Source: Anthopleura xanthogrammica (lineage: Eukaryota; Cnidaria; Anthozoa; Actiniaria; Actiniidae). Taken from it: a stretch of DNA of 64,000 bases. Positions within the stretch are counted from its first letter, which is position 1, and every line of letters starts with the position of its first letter. Both the position numbers and the translations under genes were made by a program. This document shows, one piece after another, positions 10,492-22,400 of this stretch. Location of the stretch: NCBI GenBank assembly GCA_964019055.1, contig OZ025213.1, positions 8,172,472-8,236,471 of the forward strand. The letters are read 5' to 3'. The notes under the pieces are model-generated. The model ran no database searches. It was not told the origin of the DNA and worked only from the letters and a program-made list of their open reading frames with translations.

Positions 10492-13400
10492 CTCTTGAGA
10501 TAAAAACACGACTTTTTGGCGGAAAAAAATGGGGTTTTGGCTGAGTAAAGGTGCTTTTTGGTCAAAAAAGGTGTTTTTTGCTGAGAAAATTTGAAATTTG
10601 CTGAGAATTTTCTTTTGCTCAAAACACGACGTTTTCACTGCTAAACGCAAGTTTTGGACGAGAAAAGCACATTTTAGGTGTCCAAAACACTGTTTTGCTG
10701 GGAAAAAAAGCTTTTTAGCCCAAAAAACTGAAAAATGGCCATTTTGGCTCTCAAAACCAGGTTTTTCGCTGACGGCGTGACCTGTTTGCTGAAACCCCCA
10801 CTTTTTGCTCATGAAAATACCTCTTGAGATAAAAACACGACTTTTTGGCGGAAAAAAATGGGGTTTTGGCTGAGTAAAGGTGCTTTTTGGTCAAAAAAGG
10901 TGTTTTTTGCTGAGAAAATTTGAAATTTGCTGAGAATTTTCTTTTGCTCAAAACACGACGTTTTCACTGCTAAACGCAAGTTTTGGACGAGAAAAGCACA
11001 TTTTAGGTGTCCAAAACACTGTTTTGCTGGGAAAAAAAGCTTTTTAGCCCAAAAAACTGAAAAATGGCCATTTTGGCTCTCAAAACCAGGTTTTTCGCTG
11101 ACGGCGTGACCTGTTTGCTGAAACCCCCACTTTTTGCTCATGAAAATACCTCTTGAGATAAAAACACGACTTTTTGGCGGAAAAAAATGGGGTTTTGGCT
11201 GAGTAAAGGTGCTTTTTGGTCAAAAAAGGTGTTTTTTGCTGAGAAAATTTGAAATTTGCTGAGAATTTTCTTTTGCTCAAAACACGACGTTTTCACTGCT
11301 AAACGCAAGTTTTGGACGAGAAAAGCACATTTTAGGTGTCCAAAACACTGTTTTGCTGGGAAAAAAAGCTTTTTAGCCCAAAAAACTGAAAAATGGCCAT
11401 TTTGGCTCTCAAAACCAGGTTTTTCGCTGACGGCGTGACCTGTTTGCTGAAACCCCCACTTTTTGCTCATGAAAATACCTCTTGAGATAAAAACACGACT
11501 TTTTGGCGGAAAAAAATGGGGTTTTGGCTGAGTAAAGGTGCTTTTTGGTCAAAAAAGGTGTTTTTTGCTGAGAAAATTTGAAATTTGCTGAGAATTTTCT
11601 TTTGCTCAAAACACGACGTTTTCACTGCTAAACGCAAGTTTTGGACGAGAAAAGCACATTTTAGGTGTCCAAAACACTGTTTTGCTGGGAAAAAAAGCTT
11701 TTTAGCCCAAAAAACTGAAAAATGGCCATTTTGGCTCTCAAAACCAGGTTTTTCGCTGACGGCGTGACCTGTTTGCTGAAACCCCCACTTTTTGCTCATG
11801 AAAATACCTCTTGAGATAAAAACACGACTTTTTGGCGGAAAAAAATGGGGTTTTGGCTGAGTAAAGGTGCTTTTTGGTCAAAAAAGGTGTTTTTTGCTGA
11901 GAAAATTTGAAATTTGCTGAGAATTTTCTTTTGCTCAAAACACGACGTTTTCACTGCTAAACGCAAGTTTTGGACGAGAAAAGCACATTTTAGGTGTCCA
12001 AAACACTGTTTTGCTGGGAAAAAAAGCTTTTTAGCCCAAAAAACTGAAAAATGGCCATTTTGGCTCTCAAAACCAGGTTTTTCGCTGACGGCGTGACCTG
12101 TTTGCTGAAACCCCCACTTTTTGCTCATGAAAATACCTCTTGAGATAAAAACACGACTTTTTGGCGGAAAAAAATGGGGTTTTGGCTGAGTAAAGGTGCT
12201 TTTTGGTCAAAAAAGGTGTTTTTTGCTGAGAAAATTTGAAATTTGCTGAGAATTTTCTTTTGCTCAAAACACGACGTTTTCACTGCTAAACGCAAGTTTT
12301 GGACGAGAAAAGCACATTTTAGGTGTCCAAAACACTGTTTTGCTGGGAAAAAAAGCTTTTTAGCCCAAAAAACTGAAAAATGGCCATTTTGGCTCTCAAA
12401 ACCAGGTTTTTCGCTGACGGCGTGACCTGTTTGCTGAAACCCCCACTTTTTGCTCATGAAAATACCTCTTGAGATAAAAACACGACTTTTTGGCGGAAAA
12501 AAATGGGGTTTTGGCTGAGTAAAGGTGCTTTTTGGTCAAAAAAGGTGTTTTTTGCTGAGAAAATTTGAAATTTGCTGAGAATTTTCTTTTGCTCAAAACA
12601 CGACGTTTTCACTGCTAAACGCAAGTTTTGGACGAGAAAAGCACATTTTAGGTGTCCAAAACACTGTTTTGCTGGGAAAAAAAGCTTTTTAGCCCAAAAA
12701 ACTGAAAAATGGCCATTTTGGCTCTCAAAACCAGGTTTTTCGCTGACGGCGTGACCTGTTTGCTGAAACCCCCACTTTTTGCTCATGAAAATACCTCTTG
12801 AGATAAAAACACGACTTTTTGGCGGAAAAAAATGGGGTTTTGGCTGAGTAAAGGTGCTTTTTGGTCAAAAAAGGTGTTTTTTGCTGAGAAAATTTGAAAT
12901 TTGCTGAGAATTTTCTTTTGCTCAAAACACGACGTTTTCACTGCTAAACGCAAGTTTTGGACGAGAAAAGCACATTTTAGGTGTCCAAAACACTGTTTTG
13001 CTGGGAAAAAAAGCTTTTTAGCCCAAAAAACTGAAAAATGGCCATTTTGGCTCTCAAAACCAGGTTTTTCGCTGACGGCGTGACCTGTTTGCTGAAACCC
13101 CCACTTTTTGCTCATGAAAATACCTCTTGAGATAGAAACACGACTTTTTGGCGGAAAAAAATGGGGTTTTGGCTGAGTAAAGGTGCTTTTTGGTCAAAAA
13201 AGGTGTTTTTTGCTGAGAAAATTTGAAATTTGCTGAGAATTTTCTTTTGCTCAAAACACGACGTTTTCACTGCTAAACGCAAGTTTTGGACGAGAAAAGC
13301 ACATTTTAGGTGTCCAAAACACTGTTTTGCTGGGAAAAAAAGCTTTTTAGCCCAAAAAACTGAAAAATGGCCATTTTGGCTCTCAAAACCAGGTTTTTCG

Positions 13401-16400
13401 CTGACGGCGTGACCTGTTTGCTGAAACCCCCACTTTTTGCTCATGAAAATACCTCTTGAGATAAAAACACGACTTTTTGGCGGAAAAAAATGGGGTTTTG
13501 GCTGAGTAAAGGTGCTTTTTGGTCAAAAAAGGTGTTTTTTGCTGAGAAAATTTGAAATTTGCTGAGAATTTTCTTTTGCTCAAAACACGACGTTTTCACT
13601 GCTAAACGCAAGTTTTGGACGAGAAAAGCACATTTTAGGTGTCCAAAACACTGTTTTGCTGGGGAAAAAAGCTTTTTAGCCCAAAAAACTGAAAAATGGC
13701 CATTTTGGCTCTCAAAACCAGGTTTTTCGCTGACGGCGTGACCTGTTTGCTGAAACCCCCACTTTTTGCTCATGAAAATACCTCTTGAGATAAAAACACG
13801 ACTTTTTGGCGGAAAGAAATGGGGTTTTGGCTGAGTAAAGGTGCTTTTTGGTCAAAAAAGGTGTTTTTTGCTGAGAAAATTTGAAATTTGCTGAGAATTT
13901 TCTTTTGCTCAAAACACGACGTTTTCACTGCTAAACGCAAGTTTTGGACGAGAAAAGCACATTTTAGGTGTCCAAAACACTGTTTTGCTGGGAAAAAAAG
14001 CTTTTTAGCCCAAAAAACTGAAAAATGGCCATTTTGGCTCTCAAAACCAGGTTTTTCGCTGACGGCGTGACCTGTTTGCTGAAACCCCCACTTTTTGCTC
14101 ATGAAAATACCTCTTGAGATAAAAACACGACTTTTTGGCGGAAAAAAATGGGGTTTTGGCTGAGTAAAGGTGCTTTTTGGTCAAAAAAGGTGTTTTTTGC
14201 TGAGAAAATTTGAAATTTGCTGAGAATTTTCTTTTGCTCAAAACACGACGTTTTCACTGCTAAACGCAAGTTTTGGACGAGAAAAGCACATTTTAGGTGT
14301 CCAAAACACTGTTTTGCTGGGAAAAAAAGCTTTTTAGCCCAAAAAACTGAAAAATGGCCATTTTGGCTCTCAAAACCAGGTTTTTCGCTGACGGCGTGAC
14401 CTGTTTGCTGAAACCCCCACTTTTTGCTCATGAAAATACCTCTTGAGATAAAAACACGACTTTTTGGCGGAAAAAAATGGGGTTTTGGCTGAGTAAAGGT
14501 GCTTTTTGGTCAAAAAAGGTGTTTTTTGCTGAGAAAATTTGAAATTTGCTGAGATTTTTCTTTTGCTCAAAACACGACGTTTTCACTGCTAAACGCAAGT
14601 TTTGGACGAGAAAAGCACATTTTAGGTGTCCAAAACACTGTTTTGCTGGGAAAAAAAGCTTTTTAGCCCAAAAAACTGAAAAATGGCCATTTTGGCTCTC
14701 AAAACCAGGTTTTTCGCTGACGGCGTGACCTGTTTGCTGAAACCCCCACTTTTTGCTCATGAAAATACCTCTTGAGATAAAAACACGACTTTTTGGCGGA
14801 AAAAAATGGGGTTTTGGCTGAGTAAAGGTGCTTTTTGGTCAAAAAAGGTGTTTTTTGCTGAGAAAATTTGAAATTTGCTGAGAATTTTCTTTTGCTCAAA
14901 ACACGACGTTTTCACTGCTAAACGCAAGTTTTGGACGAGAAAAGCACATTTTAGGTGTCCAAAACACTGTTTTGCTGGGAAAAAAAGCTTTTTAGCCCAA
15001 AAAACTGAAAAATGGCCATTTTGGCTCTCAAAACCAGGTTTTTCGCTGACGGCGTGACCTGTTTGCTGAAACCCCCACTTTTTGCTCATGAAAATACCTC
15101 TTGAGATAAAAACACGACTTTTTGGCGGAAAAAAATGGGGTTTTGGCTGAGTAAAGGTGCTTTTTGGTCAAAAAAGGTGTTTTTTGCTGAGAAAATTTGA
15201 AATTTGCTGAGAATTTTCTTTTGCTCAAAACACGACGTTTTCACTGCTAAACGCAAGTTTTGGACGAGAAAAGCACATTTTAGGTGTCCAAAACACTGTT
15301 TTGCTGGGAAAAAAAGCTTTTTAGCCCAAAAAACTGAAAAATGGCCATTTTGGCTCTCAAAACCAGGTTTTTCGCTGACGGCGTGACCTGTTTGCTGAAA
15401 CCCCCACTTTTTGCTCATGAAAATACCTCTTGAGATAAAAACACGACTTTTTGGCGGAAAAAAATGGGGTTTTGGCTGAGTAAAGGTGCTTTTTGGTCAA
15501 AAAAGGTGTTTTTTGCTGAGAAAATTTGAAATTTGCTGAGAATTTTCTTTTGCTCAAAACACGACGTTTTCACTGCTAAACGCAAGTTTTGGACGAGAAA
15601 AGCACATTTTAGGTGTCCAAAACACTGTTTTGCTGGGAAAAAAAGCTTTTTAGCCCAAAAAACTGAAAAATGGCCATTTTGGCTCTCAAAACCAGGTTTT
15701 TCGCTGACGGCGTGACCTGTTTGCTGAAACCCCCACTTTTTGCTCATGAAAATACCTCTTGAGATAAAAACACGACTTTTTGGCGGAAAAAAATGGGGTT
15801 TTGGCTGAGTAAAGGTGCTTTTTGGTCAAAAAAGGTGTTTTTTGCTGAGAAAATTTGAAATTTGCTGAGAATTTTCTTTTGCTCAAAACACGACGTTTTC
15901 ACTGCTAAACGCAAGTTTTGGACGAGAAAAGCACATTTTAGGTGTCCAAAACACTGTTTTGCTGGGAAAAAAAGCTTTTTAGCCCAAAAAACTGAAAAAT
16001 GGCCATTTTGGCTCTCAAAACCAGGTTTTTCGCTGACGGCGTGACCTGTTTGCTGAAACCCCCACTTTTTGCTCATGAAAATACCTCTTGAGATAAAAAC
16101 ACGACTTTTTGGCGGAAAAAAATGGGGTTTTGGCTGAGTAAAGGTGCTTTTTGGTCAAAAAAGGTGTTTTTTGCTGAGAAAATTTGAAATTTGCTGAGAT
16201 TTTTCTTTTGCTCAAAACACGACGTTTTCACTGCTAAACGCAAGTTTTGGACGAGAAAAGCACATTTTAGGTGTCCAAAACACTGTTTTGCTGGGAAAAA
16301 AAGCTTTTTAGCCCAAAAAACTGAAAAATGGCCATTTTGGCTCTCAAAACCAGGTTTTTCGCTGACGGCGTGACCTGTTTGCTGAAACCCCCACTTTTTG

Positions 16401-19400
16401 CTCATGAAAATACCTCTTGAGATAAAAACACGACTTTTTGGCGGAAAAAAATGGGGTTTTGGCTGAGTAAAGGTGCTTTTTGGTCAAAAAAGGTGTTTTT
16501 TGCTGAGAAAATTTGAAATTTGCTGAGATTTTTCTTTTGCTCAAAACACGACGTTTTCACTGCTAAACGCAAGTTTTGGACGAGAAAAGCACATTTTAGG
16601 TGTCCAAAACACTGTTTTGCTGGGAAAAAAAGCTTTTTAGCCCAAAAAACTGAAAAATGGCCATTTTGGCTCTCAAAACCAGGTTTTTCGCTGACGGCGT
16701 GACCTGTTTGCTGAAACCCCCACTTTTTGCTCATGAAAATACCTCTTGAGATAAAAACACGACTTTTTGGCGGAAAAAAATGGGGTTTTGGCTGAGTAAA
16801 GGTGCTTTTTGGTCAAAAAAGGTGTTTTTTGCTGAGAAAATTTGAAATTTGCTGAGAATTTTCTTTTGCTCAAAACACGACGTTTTCACTGCTAAACGCA
16901 AGTTTTGGACGAGAAAAGCACATTTTAGGTGTCCAAAACACTGTTTTGCTGAGGAAAAAAGCTTTTTAGCCCAAAAAACTGAAAAATGGCCATTTTGGCT
17001 CTCAAAACCAGGTTTTTCGCTGACGGCGTGACCTGTTTGCTGAAACCCCCACTTTTTACTCATGAAAATACCTCTTGAGATAAAAACACGACTTTTTGGC
17101 GGAAAGAAATGGGGTTTTGGCTGAGTAAAGGTGCTTTTTGGTCAAAAAAGGTGTTTTTTGCTGAGAAAATTTGAAATTTGCTGAGAATTTTCTTTTGCTC
17201 AAAACACGACGTTTTCACTGCTAAACGCAAGTTTTGGACGAGAAAAGCACATTTTAGGTGTCCAAAACACTGTTTTGCTGGGAAAAAAAGCTTTTTAGCC
17301 CAAAAAACTGAAAAATGGCCATTTTGGCTCTCAAAACCAGGTTTTTCGCTGACGGCGTGACCTGTTTGCTGAAACCCCCACTTTTTGCTCATGAAAATAC
17401 CTCTTGAGATAAAAACACGACTTTTTGGCGGAAAAAAATGGGGTTTTCGCTGAGTAAAGGTGCTTTTTGGTCAAAAAAGGTGTTTTTTGCTGAGAAAATT
17501 TGAAATTTGCTGAGAATTTTCTTTTGCTCAAAACACGACGTTTTCACTGCTAAACGCAAGTTTTGGACGAGAAAAGCACATTTTAGGTGTCCAAAACACT
17601 GTTTTGCTGGGAAAAAAAGCTTTTTAGCCCAAAAAACTGAAAAATGGCCATTTTGGCTCTCAAAACCAGGTTTTTCGCTGACGGCGTGACCTGTTTGCTG
17701 AAACCCCCACTTTTTGCTCATGAAAATACCTCTTGAGATAAAAACACGACTTTTTGGCGGAAAAAAATGGGGTTTTGGCTGAGTAAAGGTGCTTTTTGGT
17801 CAAAAAAGGTGTTTTTTGCTGAGAAAATTTGAAATTTGCTGAGAATTTTCTTTTGCTCAAAACACGACGTTTTCACTGCTAAACGCAAGTTTTGGACGAG
17901 AAAAGCACATTTTAGGTGTCCAAAACACTGTTTTGCTGGGAAAAAAAGCTTTTTAGCCCAAAAAACTGAAAAATGGCCATTTTGGCTCTCAAAACCAGGT
18001 TTTTCGCTGACGGCGTGACCTGTTTGCTGAAACCCCCACTTTTTGCTCATGAAAATACCTCTTGAGATAAAAACACGACTTTTTGGCGGAAAAAAATGGG
18101 GTTTTGGCTGAGTAAAGGTGCTTTTTGGTCAAAAAAGGTGTTTTTTGCTGAGAAAATTTGAAATTTGCTGAGATTTTTCTTTTGCTCAAAACACGACGTT
18201 TTCACTGCTAAACGCAAGTTTTGGACGAGAAAAGCACATTTTAGGTGTCCAAAACACTGTTTTGCTGGGAAAAAAAGCTTTTTAGCCCAAAAAACTGAAA
18301 AATGGCCATTTTGGCTCTCAAAACCAGGTTTTTCGCTGACGGCGTGACCTGTTTGCTGAAACCCCCACTTTTTGCTCATGAAAATACCTCTTGAGATAAA
18401 AACACGACTTTTTGGCGGAAAAAAATGGGGTTTTGGCTGAGTAAAGGTGCTTTTTGGTCAAAAAAGGTGTTTTTTGCTGAGAAAATTTGAAATTTGCTGA
18501 GAATTTTCTTTTGCTCAAAACACGACGTTTTCACTGCTAAACGCAAGTTTTGGACGAGAAAAGCACATTTTAGGTGTCCAAAACACTGTTTTGCTGGGGA
18601 AAAAAGCTTTTTAGCCCAAAAAACTGAAAAATGGCCATTTTGGCTCTCAAAACCAGGTTTTTCGCTGACGGCGTGACCTGTTTGCTGAAACCCCCACTTT
18701 TTGCTCATGAAAATACCTCTTGAGATAAAAACACGACTTTTTGGCGGAAAGAAATGGGGTTTTGGCTGAGTAAAGGTGCTTTTTGGTCAAAAAAGGTGTT
18801 TTTTGCTGAGAAAATTTGAAATTTGCTGAGAATTTTCTTTTGCTCAAAACACGACGTTTTCACTGCTAAACGCAAGTTTTGGACGAGAAAAGCACATTTT
18901 AGGTGTCCAAAACACTGTTTTGCTGGGAAAAAAAGCTTTTTAGCCCAAAAAACTGAAAAATGGCCATTTTGGCTCTCAAAACCAGGTTTTTCGCTGACGG
19001 CGTGACCTGTTTGCTGAAACCCCCACTTTTTGCTCATGAAAATACCTCTTGAGATAAAAACACGACTTTTTGGCGGAAAGAAATGGGGTTTTGGCTGAGT
19101 AAAGGTGCTTTTTGGTCAAAAAAGGTGTTTTTTGCTGAGAAAATTTGAAATTTGCTGAGAATTTTCTTTTGCTCAAAACACGACGTTTTCACTGCTAAAC
19201 GCAAGTTTTGGACGAGAAAAGCACATTTTAGGTGTCCAAAACACTGTTTTGCCGGGAAAAAAAGCTTTTTAGCCCAAAAAACTGAAAAATGGCCATTTTG
19301 GCTCTCAAAACCAGGTTTTTCGCTGACGGCGTGACCTGTTTGCTGAAACCCCCACTTTTTGCTCATGAAAATACCTCTTGAGATAAAAACACGACTTTTT

Positions 19401-22400
19401 GGCGGAAAGAAATGGGGTTTTGGCTGAGTAAAGGTGCTTTTTGGTCAAAAAAGGTGTTTTTTGCTGAGAAAATTTGAAATTTGCTGAGAATTTTCTTTTG
19501 CTCAAAACACGACGTTTTCACTGCTAAACGCAAGTTTTGGACGAGAAAAGCACATTTTAGGTGTCCAAAACACTGTTTTGCTGGGAAAAAAAGCTTTTTA
19601 GCCCAAAAAACTGAAAAATGGCCATTTTGGCTCTCAAAACCAGGTTTTTCGCTGACGGCGTGACCTGTTTGCTGAAACCCCCACTTTTTGCTCATGAAAA
19701 TACCTCTTGAGATAAAAACACGACTTTTTGGCGGAAAGAAATGGGGTTTTGGCTGAGTAAAGGTGCTTTTTGGTCAAAAAAGGTGTTTTTTGCTGAGAAA
19801 ATTTGAAATTTGCTGAGAATTTTCTTTTGCTCAAAACACGACGTTTTCACTGCTAAACGCAAGTTTTGGACGAGAAAAGCACATTTTAGGTGTCCAAAAC
19901 ACTGTTTTGCTGGGAAAAAAAGCTTTTTAGCCCAAAAAACTGAAAAATGGCCATTTTGGCTCTCAAAACCAGGTTTTTCGCTGACGGCGTGACCTGTTTG
20001 CTGAAACCCCCACTTTTTGCTCATGAAAATACCTCTTGAGATAAAAACACGACTTTTTGGCGGAAAAAAATGGGGTTTTGGCTGAGTAAAGGTGCTTTTT
20101 GGTCAAAAAAGGTGTTTTTTGCTGAGAAAATTTGAAATTTGCTGAGAATTTTCTTTTGCTCAAAACACGACGTTTTCACTGCTAAACGCAAGTTTTGGAC
20201 GAGAAAAGCACATTTTAGGTGTCCGAAACACTGTTTTGCTGGGAAAAAAACCTTTTTAGCCCAAAAAACTGAAAAATGGCCATTTTGGCTCTCAAAACCA
20301 GGTTTTTCGCTGACGGCGTGACCTGTTTGCTGAAACCCCCACTTTTTGCTCATGAAAATACCTCTTGAGATAAAAACACGACTTTTTGGCGGAAAAAAAT
20401 GGGGTTTTGGCTGAGTAAAGGTGCTTTTTGGTCAAAAAAGGTGTTTTTTGCTGAGAAAATTTGAAATTTGCTGAGAATTTTCTTTTGCTCAAAACACGAC
20501 GTTTTCACTGCTAAACGCAAGTTTTGGACGAGAAAAGCACATTTTAGGTGTCCAAAACACTGTTTTGCTGGGGAAAAAAGCTTTTTAGCCCAAAAAACTG
20601 AAAAATGGCCATTTTGGCTCTCAAAACCAGGTTTTTCGCTGACGGCGTGACCTGTTTGCTGAAACCCCCACTTTTTGCTCATGAAAATACCTCTTGAGAT
20701 AAAAACACGACTTTTTGGCGGAAAGAAATGGGGTTTTGGCTGAGTAAAGGTGCTTTTTGGTCAAAAAAGGTGTTTTTTGCTGAGAAAATTTGAAATTTGC
20801 TGAGAATTTTCTTTTGCTCAAAACACGACGTTTTCACTGCTAAACGCAAGTTTTGGACGAGAAAAGCACATTTTAGGTGTCCAAAACACTGTTTTGCTGG
20901 GAAAAAAACCTTTTTAGCCCAAAAAACTGAAAAATGGCCATTTTGGCTCTCAAAACCAGGTTTTTCGCTGACGGCGTGACCTGTTTGCTGAAACCCCCAC
21001 TTTTTGCTCATGAAAATACCTCTTGAGATAAAAACACGACTTTTTGGCGGAAAAAAATGGGGTTTTGGCTGAGTAAAGGTGCTTTTTGGTCAAAAAAGGT
21101 GTTTTTTGCTGAGAAAATTTGAAATTTGCTGAGAATTTTCTTTTGCTCAAAACACGACGTTTTCACTGCTAAACGCAAGTTTTGGACGAGAAAAGCACAT
21201 TTTAGGTGTCCAAAACACTGTTTTGCTGGGAAAAAAACCTTTTTAGCCCAAAAAACTGAAAAATGGCCATTTTGGCTCTCAAAACCAGGTTTTTCGCTGA
21301 CGGCGTGACCTGTTTGCTGAAACCCCCACTTTTTGCTCATGAAAATACCTCTTGAGATAAAAACACGACTTTTTGGCGGAAAAAAATGGGGTTTTGGCTG
21401 AGTAAAGGTGCTTTTTGGTCAAAAAAGGTGTTTTTTGCTGAGAAAATTTGAAATTTGCTGAGAATTTTCTTTTGCTCAAAACACGACGTTTTCACTGCTA
21501 AACGCAAGTTTTGGACGAGAAAAGCACATTTTAGGTGTCCAAAACACTGTTTTGCTGGGAAAAAAACCTTTTTAGCCCAAAAAACTGAAAAATGGCCATT
21601 TTGGCTCTCAAAACCAGGTTTTTCGCTGACGGCGTGACCTGTTTGCTGAAACCCCCACTTTTTGCTCATGAAAATACCTCTTGAGATAAAAACACGACTT
21701 TTTGGCGGAAAAAAATGGGGTTTTGGCTGAGTAAAGGTGCTTTTTGGTCAAAAAAGGTGTTTTTTGCTGAGAAAATTTGAAATTTGCTGAGAATTTTCTT
21801 TTGCTCAAAACACGACGTTTTCACTGCTAAACGCAAGTTTTGGACGAGAAAAGCACATTTTAGGTGTCCAAAACACTGTTTTGCTGGGAAAAAAACCTTT
21901 TTAGCCCAAAAAACTGAAAAATGGCCATTTTGGCTCTCAAAACCAGGTTTTTCGCTGACGGCGTGACCTGTTTGCTGAAACCCCCACTTTTTGCTCATGA
22001 AAATACCTCTTGAGATAAAAACACGACTTTTTGGCGGAAAAAAATGGGGTTTTGGCTGAGTAAAGGTGCTTTTTGGTCAAAAAAGGTGTTTTTTGCTGAG
22101 AAAATTTGAAATTTGCTGAGAATTTTCTTTTGCTCAAAACACGACGTTTTCACTGCTAAACGCAAGTTTTGGACGAGAAAAGCACATTTTAGGTGTCCAA
22201 AACACTGTTTTGCTGGGAAAAAAACCTTTTTAGCCCAAAAAACTGAAAAATGGCCATTTTGGCTCTCAAAACCAGGTTTTTCGCTGACGGCGTGACCTGT
22301 TTGCTGAAACCCCCACTTTTTGCTCATGAAAATACCTCTTGAGATAAAAACACGACTTTTTGGCGGAAAAAAATGGGGTTTTGGCTGAGTAAAGGTGCTT

